Origin: an uncultured Clostridia bacterium
GTDB taxonomy: Bacteria; Bacillota; Clostridia; TANB77; CAG-508
Reading direction: 5' to 3'
Length of the DNA: 64,000 nucleotides
NCBI GenBank assembly: GCA_947632745.1
Contig: CANRQH010000001.1
Coordinates: forward strand, 1-64,000
The notes under the pieces are model-generated. The model saw only the letters and a list, made by a program, of their open reading frames with translations. It searched no databases and was not told the DNA's origin. The position numbers were made by a program, and so were the translations under genes. The stretch's first letter is position 1; every line of letters starts with the position of its first letter. Shown here piece by piece: positions 22,301-30,800 of this stretch.

Positions 22301-22906
22301 AGAAGACCTTATCGCTTTAGTAATATCTAACGATACAGTACTTTTTGATTTTTTCAAGTCTTCAGCATAGTTTTCAGCAGCAGTAATTAATGCATTTGTT
22401 GTATTGCTATCCTCTTCACTTCTTTGTGGCCATTTGCTTGGATGTAACGAATGGGTTTTTCCGGAATTTTTTATTTCACTATATGATGTATTAAGTGCTA
22501 CAAAATTATTCCATATACTCCATACAGACTTTTGCCTAATTCCTGCATCTTTAGAAAATCCTTCATAACCATATTTATAATTTTCTGCACTTAGTATATA
22601 TGCCATTTCAGCATACAATGGATTGCTTATTTTTTCGTCTTTGTTGCCATTTAACCAACCTGTGTCTCCTTCGATATCTATATATCCTTTTACCACATAT
22701 TCGATATCTCCCATGCTCTGGTACACGTGTCCATTGACATCAGTACAATAAAACTCTTTACTTAGGTCGTGTAGGTTTTTTGAGTTTACTATTATTTTAT
22801 CACCTATATTATAAGCAGCATAAGCACTACAAATAGCCGTAATTATTGCAAAAAATGATATAATTAATGTTATTATTACTTTTAATATTTTCTTTGAATT
22901 ACTCAT
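16355..22906 (-). CDS. Giant cell-wall surface protein B' (thioester domain, Cna-B-like repeats, MPSTG sorting signal)
   Basis: 2183-residue putative adhesin anchored to peptidoglycan. Signal helix at residues 8-30. A predicted thioester domain follows: Cys54 in EFYCTDVNGH and the QxxxW motif RQKSVWSIW (Gln125) match the Cys-Gln pair of host-binding thioester domains. Next come a Cna-B-like domain, four ~147-residue repeats (TGSMKIIKKGPS start), further Cna-B/SdrD-like domains, and the C-terminus VMPSTGENRS, a hydrophobic helix and KKKILK. MPSTG is an LPXTG-like sortase signal. No sortase is in the window. It is 18 bp downstream of A' and paralogous to 27823-33957. Confidence 0.88.
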   Translation of the reverse strand: MSNSKKILKVIITLIISFFAIITAICSAYAAYNIGDKIIVNSKNLHDLSKEFYCTDVNGHVYQSMGDIEYVVKGYIDIEGDTGWLNGNKDEKISNPLYAEMAYILSAENYKYGYEGFSKDAGIRQKSVWSIWNNFVALNTSYSEIKNSGKTHSLHPSKWPQRSEEDSNTTNALITAAENYAEDLKKSKSTVSLDITKAIRSSSGYIQCSVNFNATLSSIDVEYNTRDANGNITNSTYSIESDKNSDMFKLYAKDKTTPISLDQVKSGEIFYIYCSDIDAQITKLTVNVKGQSKLYIAKIYFLNAGGEKQRLIKVEHGEKTEDNSASCEIPVEDNNKVNLTIKKAGGIKDDSGNVVEKKSKLEGVTFNLKLLGNGPYVGIDNQGFVEYYGEPKPLTTDENGEIKIYGLKPGNYLLTEISIGENGEYKSRIIKAEITTNNGTVTISNSTNLSLGLNTNFTDVNLYIVDETNTGSMKIIKKGPSLKDNEKLVNLPETTVLLYRVKDSRFNGEKSGFVNEVKDNLPNYTNDWTKATQYITNSKGQVQIDRLYVGTYRIYEIKSSDDVYYHLEDQDGYRADEISAQNNWVYLGDIEVKEENIEKNPAIAPELGYFENQKTPIGSMKIIKKGPSLEDDEELVNLPETTVLLYRVKDSRFNGEKAGFVNEVKDGLPNYTNDWTKATQYITDSKGEVQIDRLYLGTYRIYEIKSSDDVYYHLEDQDGYRADEISAQNNWVYLGDIEVKEENIEKNPAIAPELGYFENQKTPIGSMKIIKKGPSVEDDKKLVNLPETTVVLYRMKDSRFNGEKAGFVTEVKDGLPNYANDWTKATQYITDSNGEVQINRLYVGTYRIYEIKSSDDINYNLEDQDKYRADEISAANNWVYLGDIEVKEENTEKNPAIAPELGYFENQKTATGSMKIIKKGPSLEDYTKLDNLPETTVVLYRMQDTRYKGGKVGFVSEVKDSLPKYINDWTKATQYITDSNGEVQIDRLHFGTYRIYEIKSSDDEFYNLEEQDRYRTDEISAANNWVYLGNIEVTEENTEDKPALAPELGYFENQRSVGDLKLIKKDSVKDEVSLAGAKFKLYSITEKAWVTFNGTKCEYNKNSTADQAMEVTTGEDGTVTIQNLHFADYKIYETAAPTGYDITKQIGYGADPEHPNWVLIKDPNNTNKDLTITISKDQGRDAPYEVTIKNKKVIAALEGFVWKDLSNLKNTTTDEVYTEGSYDELLGGIPVELYNGNNQKIATTVTDSTDGTNKGHYRFTKKDSGEEIYYWDLANGYVKFIYNDKEYITVTPFVGTDVKVNSKAQEENVKLDDNQLTGRGEAVTYRTSSEWDAKTILENNKKIANKIYGSDTQNPPTSSDLKETPITGYYDERDFIVKYINLGLVDVVDPTYEVSEELAYIKAKLNGYTYTYVYGEATDINSKYVPRVNIQNTKDSYNRYAIYPSDIAYSMKDSWNNAGKLQVYVVYKISVTNTTTLNIPKVYREEKLFLNSLTNLYDTNRYDLCNNENNEDSTDFALWSNLGNGTANYSVNDNNSVYKNGIIGGNTINSYIQFKVKEPALERILSGESIKNGEDDKEASKVDSKAYHDYLRIDNVWNEDQNALQTAVNKGYITAEEAAQNKFYTHKSVIKTDDDDALYLKMALGDERKLTGTVYEDTKSAESEKENLGNGIIDDNEQNRAKAVKVELVDSTGNPVYRYPDKNIAGTQEGVYTDQNGYYEIPGVEPGYYYLKYTYGDGTQKMVDSSGNEVDINLKDYKSTIVTSEATKNAMKKTAFENPNNEEIQSAINTLTDYYAGKITDDSYKSAQEMLEWYKSLGEVNYSVASDNIKERNKTNGFVYNEDGSIYNGETKVDDENGYILDESGNKMIIHSYTPMVGISIENDVENFGSSENSAENVHLNSYDRLNLGIIKEIPQDLKVEKKITNVKLTNQQGSTIVSSNPKQTLSRYLSDLDGNTVGGSKYARLEMDPNALYGSSLEATYEVTIMNNSYEDYIEDESSSNYGWYFKYGEKVDGAKLKETTVQEVIDELDSKYNYASLPEKVSETKVTNKGDIITTENKITLKQVENVTDVNNENSQVTMTGWDSMTTGESLTIDYLTTDLYGNELNDSTYVNNARITSLKTDNLTTLAREKAWGDDYHSSTTLIVMPSTGENRSNNYIIIAIVAILTLGIGIIFIKKKILK
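19731..21497 (-). repeat. Four 441-bp tandem repeats in gene B'
   Basis: Units of 147 codons begin GSMKIIKKGPS and end LGYFENQK. The first two translated units differ at only a few residues and their DNA is almost identical (for example cttccaatag at 20610 and 21051, exactly 441 bp apart), indicating recent duplication or conversion; the other two are more diverged. Confidence 0.93.
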
Positions 22907-22924
22907 TGTTATCCCTCCTTTCTT

Positions 22925-25900
22925 CTAAAATTTTATACTTTTCTTTAATATTTTTCTTCCAATTATATAAGCTCCAGCTGTTATAATTGCCATTAATGAT
23001 AATGTTATTGCAACAAAACTTATTGCTCCACCTGTTTTTACACTTATAATTAAATCGCTTGAACTCATATCATCTTCTGATTTTTGTTTATTTCCTGGTG
23101 TAGAATCTTTGTCTTTTACATTTAATGAGTTATAATCTTCAGCTATTTCTGAAGTGTTGTTTACTAGTCCTGTATTTGTTTCTGTCATTGTTTTTGTTAA
23201 AACTAATGTCAATTCTTTTGTTTCTCCTGGCTCTATTTTTGTATTTGATAAACTATTTGAGTATAGATATTCACCTGATTGATACCAGTTTGAATTTAAC
23301 TCAGAATTAAATGATAAATCTGTTGGTTTGTAGTCTACTATATTTCTTGCATATCCTGCAATTTCTCCATTGTTTTTTACACTTATTTTATATTCTACTA
23401 TTACTGTTGAACCACTTAATTCTTTTGCTTTAATGTCTACTTTTGCAAGTTTTACATTATCATAATTTGTAGCTTCAGTTCCTGCATTATTTGTTACTGT
23501 AACTTTACTTATTGTTTTTGAAAGTTCTAAATCAAATACTTTTGCTTCTGCTAATCCTATATCTATATTTGTTAAACTTCCATCATTTATAACTAATGTA
23601 TCTGTTGAAGAAACATTTTGCTCTCTACCGTCTATATTCATTGTTACATTTTCAACATCTGAGTTTCTATTTTCTTGAATTCCATCTGCTTTATATGTTG
23701 TTAAAATGTATTTTTCTGTATCATACTCGAATATTACTACATAATTGCCATTTGAAACTTTTGTTAGTGAATAAAATCCATTATCTAAAGTTTCTGTGCT
23801 ATTTATTTTTTTATTATTTTTTAAGTCAAATAATGTTACTTTTATTCCACCTAAAGTTTGTTCATTTGAATCTCTTTGACCATTTCCATTTTCATCAAAC
23901 CATGCTGTTCCTGATATTGCGTTTGTTCCTTGATTATCCGCATTTTCATTTGGATTGCGTTCGTCGTTTTCTCCATTGTTTCCCTCATTATTTTCTCCAG
24001 GATTTACTTCATTGTTTTCTCCAGGATTTACTTCATTATTTTTTCCAGGATTTACTTCATTGTTTTCTCCAGGCTCTACTTCATTATTTACTTCATTTTT
24101 TTCTCCAGGATCTACTTCATTATTTACTTCATTTTTTTCTCCAGAACTTACTTCATTATTATCCACGTTATTTTCTTCAGTATTATTTTCATCATCTTTA
24201 TTGTCATTATCATCATTATTATCATCTGTTTCTTCGTCTGGTTCTTTACTTTCTTCTGGGTCTGCTTTTATTTCTGGATCTTGTATATTATAATTATTTT
24301 GGTTATCTCCTAACAAAATGTGGTCTACTTCACTTGATGTTCCTATCCATTTTTCATTATCATATACTTTTGATATACTTTTTAATTGTACATCATCAGC
24401 ATTTATTAATTCTTTATTTGTTATAGTTGAAACTTGAATGTTTAGAGTTTTATTTGCTTGTATTGCATTATTAATATATATAGTACAAGCATTTTCTATG
24501 TCTGTTCCACCTTGTTCTAATGAATATTCTGTATTGTTACCATCTATTGTAATATTTTTTACCTTTAATTGACTTGATAATTGTTGTTCAATTTTTAAGT
24601 TATTTATATCTTCATTTCCAACATTTTTTAACACAATATTATAGTCAACACCTTCTCCAGGTCTTATTGCATTTCCTTCATTGCTTGATGTCATTTCTAT
24701 AGATACACTTTTATCTATAAATTTTTCAACCACTTGATTTGAACGATATTTGTTATTTGCAGTTACACTTAAATTTGCCTCAAACCTTTCATCTAAATTT
24801 TCATATACATATAATCCCAATTTAGAAGTAGAATTAGCTGGTATGCTTTTTATTATAAAGCTATTATTTTCTACATTTTCATCTTTTATATTATTTGAGT
24901 CAAAATTTTCAAATCCTTCTATTTCAAATACTGTAAAGTTTCCTTTAGCATTTATTTGTACATTTTTTAGTTCTCTATTTGTTAAATTGCTAATTTCCAT
25001 TAAGTATTCATAGTCGGTGTTAGATTTTAAATACATAGAACTTCTATTTATTAGTGTTAATCTTACTTTTAAATCTGCATTTTCAATCTTATGTTTTATT
25101 TCGGTATTAATTTGTTGTCCATTATAATTTACAGAAATATTATTTACAAGTTCTGCATTTCCTTCAACCTTATCATTTATCATAACCTCATATGAAACTG
25201 TTTTTTGTTTGCCTGCTGGTAGATTTTCTACCACCTCTTGCATACTATTTTCTTCTAATATTGTGTATTTATCGTCAAATTCACCCTCAACCGCGTCTTC
25301 TTCTCCATCTGGGCCTTCACTAGCTTCAGGGGCTTTCTTGGTGTATTTTACATATTTTGTATTTTCTGGAATATTTCCTATTATATCTACTCGATTAGCA
25401 GTTGCTCCTCCTTTATTTGCTACTGTTACTGCATATGTAACAACTTCTCCACTATGTATTGTTTCTCCCTCTGGTATTTGGACTCCACCTACATATGCTT
25501 TTACAGTTGTTTCTATTTTTGCTTCTCCTGTAACTTCTGTTTGTCCTTGTTCTGCTGTTTGGTTTTGCTCTGCTAAATTTCTTTCCTCTTCTTCTTTTTG
25601 TTTTAAAGTCTCTTCATCTATTCCATCTATTGTTATTGGTACTTGTACTTCTCCGTTATTTTCTATGCTTGTAGCTATTTCATTTGTATAATTTAATGTA
25701 ATGTTTTCTTCTCCATCTAATGCTAATTCATCTAATTCCATATCTGCATATATTATTAATGTAGTTCCTTCTATTGCTTCAGCATTATATTTTGTTTGTG
25801 TTCCTTTTAATGCTACATTCATTACATAATTTTCGTTTTCTTTTGATATTTTAGCACCATTTAATTCTAGTCCATTTTCATATAGTAATTTACATTTTGA

Positions 25901-27631
25901 TGTTACTTTTTTTACTTCTTTTGGTAAAATTACTTTTACTGTTGGATTTTGATATAAGTCTTTACTTTCATCATTATTTTTTAATGCTACTGTTATTTTC
26001 ACATTTTTATTTTGTTCTATTGATGATAATTTTGTTACATTTACTTTTAAGTCTGCTTCTGATGATGTATTTTTTAATTCTATTCTTGATTCTTTTGTAT
26101 TATTTTCTTTTGAATCATAACTTCCACTTATTGTTTCTTTTATATTTGTTAATATATTTATTTGTTCTCTTGTGTATCCACTATTTAATATTGCCTTTTT
26201 GTTTTCTATATTTAATGTTCCTATTTTTATTGGTTTACTTGTTATTATTTCTATTTTGCTTGTATTCTCTACTATTATTATGTTTCCATTTTCATCTGCC
26301 TGAGCTTCTTTTGTTATATTTGCTATTACATTTCCTGCTTCATCTTTTATTGTTATATATCCTTCTTCTCCAAATATTTTTATAAATTCATCTTTGTTTA
26401 TTTTTGTTTCTTTATAAATAATATTTGCTTCTACTTCATTATCTCCTGCTAAATATGTTGCTTTATTAGCCTTTAGAGATATTGTGTTTGCTGTATCTAA
26501 AAAGTCTACATTTATTTTATTTTTCTCTGTATATTCTCTTTCTTCTCCTGTATATATTTTTCCTTTATATATAGAATCTTCATTATTTGCTAGTGAATAT
26601 GATACTATTCCATCTTTCTCTTTATCTATATGAACATTAGCTGAGTTTGATAATTCTTTATTGTCATAAGTATTTATTTTGCTATTTACTACTACTTCTT
26701 TATTTGCTATGCTTTCATCTTTGTCTAATATATATGTTACTACTATTTCGTCGCTAGCATTTTTACTCCAATTTATAGCTTTTTTGTCTTCATTTGACAA
26801 TTTTATTTTTAGTGTTTTGTTTGCTTTATTATACACATAATTATCACTACCAAATTCTATATTTTTATTTGTTCCTGCTGTGCTTCTTGCATGTACTCTT
26901 ACTTCTTGTACATTTTCTAATACATTTAAGTTTATTTCTGTATTTTTTGCAGGATAATTATTATTAGTAACATTACTATTTACTAATATTTGTACTACTC
27001 TTTTTTCTTCTCCATTTACATTATATATAGAATTTGTAAGAAGCTCTGCATTTAACTCTGCAATTGCCTCTTCACTTGATTTCCATTTCACTTCTACTTT
27101 TGATGTTCCTTTTATATCTACATATTTGTCTTTTTCAACATTTTTACTGTTTACATATTGTCCTTGTAACATTACTTCTGTTTTTGTATTTAGCATTTCT
27201 TCTGCTATTGTTTCATCTTTTACTGCTTCTATTTTTAATTTTATTGTTTCTGTACTTCCCGCATTTATTTGGTTTAATGTTACTTGGTTTCCAGAGATTG
27301 CAGATATAGCTGGACTTAATATTTCTTCACTTATTTTAAAGTTACTATTATTTAGAAGTATATTTCCATTAAAATATCCTTCATTTTTTACAGCTAAGTC
27401 TATATACAAGTATTCTTCCTTGTTTATATCCCTCTCTATAGCGTCGTATTTTTCTCCATTTTCATCCATAAAATATGCTGTAAATTCAATATTTGAACTA
27501 TTTGTTTTTACTATATCTATTGCATAAGATACTATCCCATTTCCGACAAGCAAAAAGTCCGAAATTGTAAGTGCCATGATTACTATTATTGCACATATTT
27601 TAATAAATACTTTCTTTACTAAAATGTTCAT
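22925..27631 (-). CDS. Large surface protein A' (DUF11-like and SdrD-B-like domains, C-terminal membrane anchor)
   Basis: 1568 residues. Signal segment at the N-terminus (hydrophobic residues about 10-35), then long beta-rich repeats typical of DUF11/isopeptide-type domains (AYVGGVQIPEGETIHSGEVV; KADLKVRLTL-like starts), a low-complexity Asn/Glu/Pro/Gly linker of NEVNPGEN-type repeats (about residues 1160-1240), one SdrD-B-like domain (GTAWFDENGNGQRDSNE), a further beta domain, and the C-terminus LIISVKTGGAISFVAITLS ending in basic residues. No LPXTG is seen; SVKTGG may be an unusual sorting motif or simply precede a membrane anchor. First gene of the A'-B' pair, with its own promoter. Confidence 0.82.
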   Translation of the reverse strand: MNILVKKVFIKICAIIVIMALTISDFLLVGNGIVSYAIDIVKTNSSNIEFTAYFMDENGEKYDAIERDINKEEYLYIDLAVKNEGYFNGNILLNNSNFKISEEILSPAISAISGNQVTLNQINAGSTETIKLKIEAVKDETIAEEMLNTKTEVMLQGQYVNSKNVEKDKYVDIKGTSKVEVKWKSSEEAIAELNAELLTNSIYNVNGEEKRVVQILVNSNVTNNNYPAKNTEINLNVLENVQEVRVHARSTAGTNKNIEFGSDNYVYNKANKTLKIKLSNEDKKAINWSKNASDEIVVTYILDKDESIANKEVVVNSKINTYDNKELSNSANVHIDKEKDGIVSYSLANNEDSIYKGKIYTGEEREYTEKNKINVDFLDTANTISLKANKATYLAGDNEVEANIIYKETKINKDEFIKIFGEEGYITIKDEAGNVIANITKEAQADENGNIIIVENTSKIEIITSKPIKIGTLNIENKKAILNSGYTREQINILTNIKETISGSYDSKENNTKESRIELKNTSSEADLKVNVTKLSSIEQNKNVKITVALKNNDESKDLYQNPTVKVILPKEVKKVTSKCKLLYENGLELNGAKISKENENYVMNVALKGTQTKYNAEAIEGTTLIIYADMELDELALDGEENITLNYTNEIATSIENNGEVQVPITIDGIDEETLKQKEEEERNLAEQNQTAEQGQTEVTGEAKIETTVKAYVGGVQIPEGETIHSGEVVTYAVTVANKGGATANRVDIIGNIPENTKYVKYTKKAPEASEGPDGEEDAVEGEFDDKYTILEENSMQEVVENLPAGKQKTVSYEVMINDKVEGNAELVNNISVNYNGQQINTEIKHKIENADLKVRLTLINRSSMYLKSNTDYEYLMEISNLTNRELKNVQINAKGNFTVFEIEGFENFDSNNIKDENVENNSFIIKSIPANSTSKLGLYVYENLDERFEANLSVTANNKYRSNQVVEKFIDKSVSIEMTSSNEGNAIRPGEGVDYNIVLKNVGNEDINNLKIEQQLSSQLKVKNITIDGNNTEYSLEQGGTDIENACTIYINNAIQANKTLNIQVSTITNKELINADDVQLKSISKVYDNEKWIGTSSEVDHILLGDNQNNYNIQDPEIKADPEESKEPDEETDDNNDDNDNKDDENNTEENNVDNNEVSSGEKNEVNNEVDPGEKNEVNNEVEPGENNEVNPGKNNEVNPGENNEVNPGENNEGNNGENDERNPNENADNQGTNAISGTAWFDENGNGQRDSNEQTLGGIKVTLFDLKNNKKINSTETLDNGFYSLTKVSNGNYVVIFEYDTEKYILTTYKADGIQENRNSDVENVTMNIDGREQNVSSTDTLVINDGSLTNIDIGLAEAKVFDLELSKTISKVTVTNNAGTEATNYDNVKLAKVDIKAKELSGSTVIVEYKISVKNNGEIAGYARNIVDYKPTDLSFNSELNSNWYQSGEYLYSNSLSNTKIEPGETKELTLVLTKTMTETNTGLVNNTSEIAEDYNSLNVKDKDSTPGNKQKSEDDMSSSDLIISVKTGGAISFVAITLSLMAIITAGAYIIGRKILKKSIKF

Positions 27632-27688
27632 TTTAAATTCCTCCTTTTATACAATCATTGCATTTAGGCATAAACGCCCACTATACTT

Positions 27689-27717
27689 ATTATATAACTT
27701 TTTGTCGTTTTTTGCAA
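27689..27717 (-). promoter_or_regulatory. Sigma-70-type promoter for the A'-B' operon
   Basis: TTGCAA and TATAAT separated by 17 bp on the minus strand, about 60 bp before the AAGGAGG and ATG of gene A'. The leader contains a small GGC/GCC hairpin. Confidence 0.85.
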
Positions 27718-27776
27718 TAGATTTTACCAAATTTGTAACTTTTTATGTAATTATATACATTTTTTTATATAAAAAC

Positions 27777-27809
27777 AAAAAATCTAATTTATAAAAATTT
27801 AGATTTTTT
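27777..27809. terminator. Terminator after gene B (A-B operon)
   Basis: AAAAAATCTAA and its partner TTAGATTTTTT around an AT loop lie 14 bp after the B stop. This separates the A-B transcript from the A'-B' promoter. Confidence 0.85.
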
Positions 27810-27822
27810 GTTTTATAATAAT

Positions 27823-30800
27823 TTATTCATCTTCTTTTTTCTTAAGTACTATTTTCATTATTAATATAATACCTATTCCTAATGCAGATATTGCAATAGT
27901 TATTATTATTATATTTTTATTGCTTCTATCTTCACCAGTTGATGGCATTACTGTTAATGTTGTACTGCTATGGTAATCTGCGCCCCATGCCTTTTCCTTA
28001 GATAATGTTGTTAAATTATCTAAATTTAATTGAGTTATTCTTGCATCATTTATATATGAAGAATCATCCATTTCATTTCCATATAATACTTTTGATACAT
28101 AACTCATTGTTACACTTTCTCTTGTTGTAATACTATCCCATCCTGTTACTTTTACATGTACGTGTTTTGTTTGAGTTTTTTCATCATATGTTTCTGTTAC
28201 ATTTTTTTCTGGAGTTACTGTTAATTTATTTTCTGTTACTATTCTACCTCCTGTGTTTGTAATTTTTGTTTCAGTAATTTTTTCTGGTAATTTATCATAT
28301 TCATATTTTTCATCTAATTCATCTATTACTTCTTTTACTGTTATCTTTTTTAATTGTGATCCAGCTACTTTTTCTCCATATTTAAAGTACCATCCATAGT
28401 TTGGAGAGCTTTGCTCTTCTATATAATCTTCATATGAATTATTAGATATTGATACTTCATATGTTGTTTCTAATGAAGATCCATATAATGATTCTTTTTC
28501 TATCTCTAATCTTGCATATTTACTTCCACCAGCTGTTTTACCATCTAGGTCTGATAAATAACGAGATATTCCTTGTTTAGGGTTTGAAGATACTAAAGAA
28601 GTACCTTGCGCATTTGCTAATTTTACGTTTGTTATTTTCTTCTCTACTTTTAAATCCTGAGGTGTCTCTTTTATTATTCCTAGGTTCATTTTATTATAGC
28701 TATTTTTATGAACATTTTCTGTTCTTTCTTTTTCACTACTTCCAAATATTTGTGTATCATTTTCTATTGATATACCTATCATTGGAGTATACGAATGGAT
28801 TACCATTTTGTTTCCACTTCCATCTAGTATATATCCATCATCACTACTAACTTTTGTTCCTCCATTATATATACTTCCATCTTCATTATATACAAATCCA
28901 TTTGTCTTAGCTCTCTCCATTATATTGTCACTTGCTATTGAATAATCTCCTCCATCTGATGATTTATACCACTCTAACAATTCTTGTGCTGATTTATATG
29001 AATCATTTGTTATTCTTCCAGCATAATAATTTGTTAATGTAGTTATTGCATTTTGTATTTCTGCATTATTTTGCTTTTCAAATGAAGTCTTTTTCATTGC
29101 ATTTTTTGCAACATTTGAAGTTACTATTGTAGATTTATAATCTCTTAAGTTAATGTCTACATTTCCCCCACTGCCTAAATCTACCATTTTTTGTGTTCCA
29201 TCTCCATAGGTATATTTTATGTAATAATATCCTGGCACAACTCCTACGAATTCATAATATCCACTATTATTTGTATATACTGCATTTTGTGTTCCTGATG
29301 CATTTTTATCTGGATATCTATATACTGGATTTCCTGACCTATCTACTAACTCTACTTTTACAGCTTTTGCTCTATTTTTTTCATTACCATCTATTACACC
29401 ATTTCCTAGATTTTCGTTACCAGATCCAGGTGCTTTTGTATCTTCATATACTGTTCCGGTTAACTTTCTATCATCTCCTAATGAGATTTTTAAGCATAAT
29501 GCACTATCTTCTCCTGGTTTTATTACAGATTTGTGTGTATAGTATTTTTCGTTAACTGAGTTTGCATATCTTTTATTTACTGTTTCTTGTAACTTGTCTT
29601 TATTTTCCTTCCATACATTATCTTGTCTTATATAATCATGGTATCCCATTGATTTGGCAATTGATGGTTCTTTGTCATCTTCTTTAGTTCTTATAGATTC
29701 TCCACTTAAAATTCTTTCTAAAGCTGGTTCTTTAATTTTGAATTGTATATACGATCTTATTGTTTCCCCACCAGTTAAACCATTTTTATATACACTATTA
29801 TTATTATTTATACTATAACTTGCTGTTCCATTTCCTGAATTTGACCATAATGCAAAGTCTGTACTATCTGTATTATTCTCGTTATTACATAAGTCATATC
29901 TATTTGAATCATATTCGTTTGTTAATGAATTCAAGAACAATTTTTCTTCTCTGTATACTTTTGGTAAATTTAGTGCAGTTGTATTTGTTATATCTATTTT
30001 GTAAACTACATATACTTGCAACTTTCCTGAATTAGTCCATCTATCTTTCATACTATATGCTATATCACATGGATATATGGCATATCTATTATAACTGTCT
30101 TTTGTATTTTGGACATTTACTTTTGGAACATAGTTTGAATTAATATCTGTTGCTTCTCCATATATATACGTATATGTATATCCATTTAATTTTACTTTAA
30201 TATAAGCTAATTCTTCTGATATAGTATATGTTGGATCTACTACATCTACCAATCCTAGGTTTATATTTTTTACTGTGTAATCTCTTTCATCATAATATCC
30301 TGTTATTGGAGTTTCTTTTAATTCATTTGATGTAGGTGGGTTTTTTGTATCATTACCATATATTTTGTTTGCAATTTTTTTATTGTTTTCTAGTATTGCA
30401 TTAATATCCCACTTATTTGGTGTACGATATGTTACTGCTTCTCCTGTACCTGTTAATGCATTATCATCTAATTTTACATTTTCTTCTTGAGCTTTTGAGT
30501 TTATTTTAACATCTCTTCCTACAAATGGTGTTACTGTTATATATGCTTTATCATTATATATAAATTTTACATATCCATTTGCTAAATCCCAATAGTAAAT
30601 ATCTCCTGAAGCATTTTTATTTTTCTTAGTAAATTTATAGTAACCTTTGTTATCTGTTGTAGTTGTAGCTATATTTGTACCATTTCCATCATATAATTCT
30701 ACTGTTATTCCTTTTAATAATTTATCTTTACTTCCGTTTATATATAGCTCATCTGTCATTGCATTTTTTCCATTTGCTAAATCATTCCATACATATCCCT

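Noticed and set aside
23596..24426. Long plus-strand open frames opposite the surface-protein genes
   Set aside because: They are Leu/Tyr/His-rich antisense artefacts of repetitive coding DNA on the other strand, without ribosome binding sites or recognisable domains.
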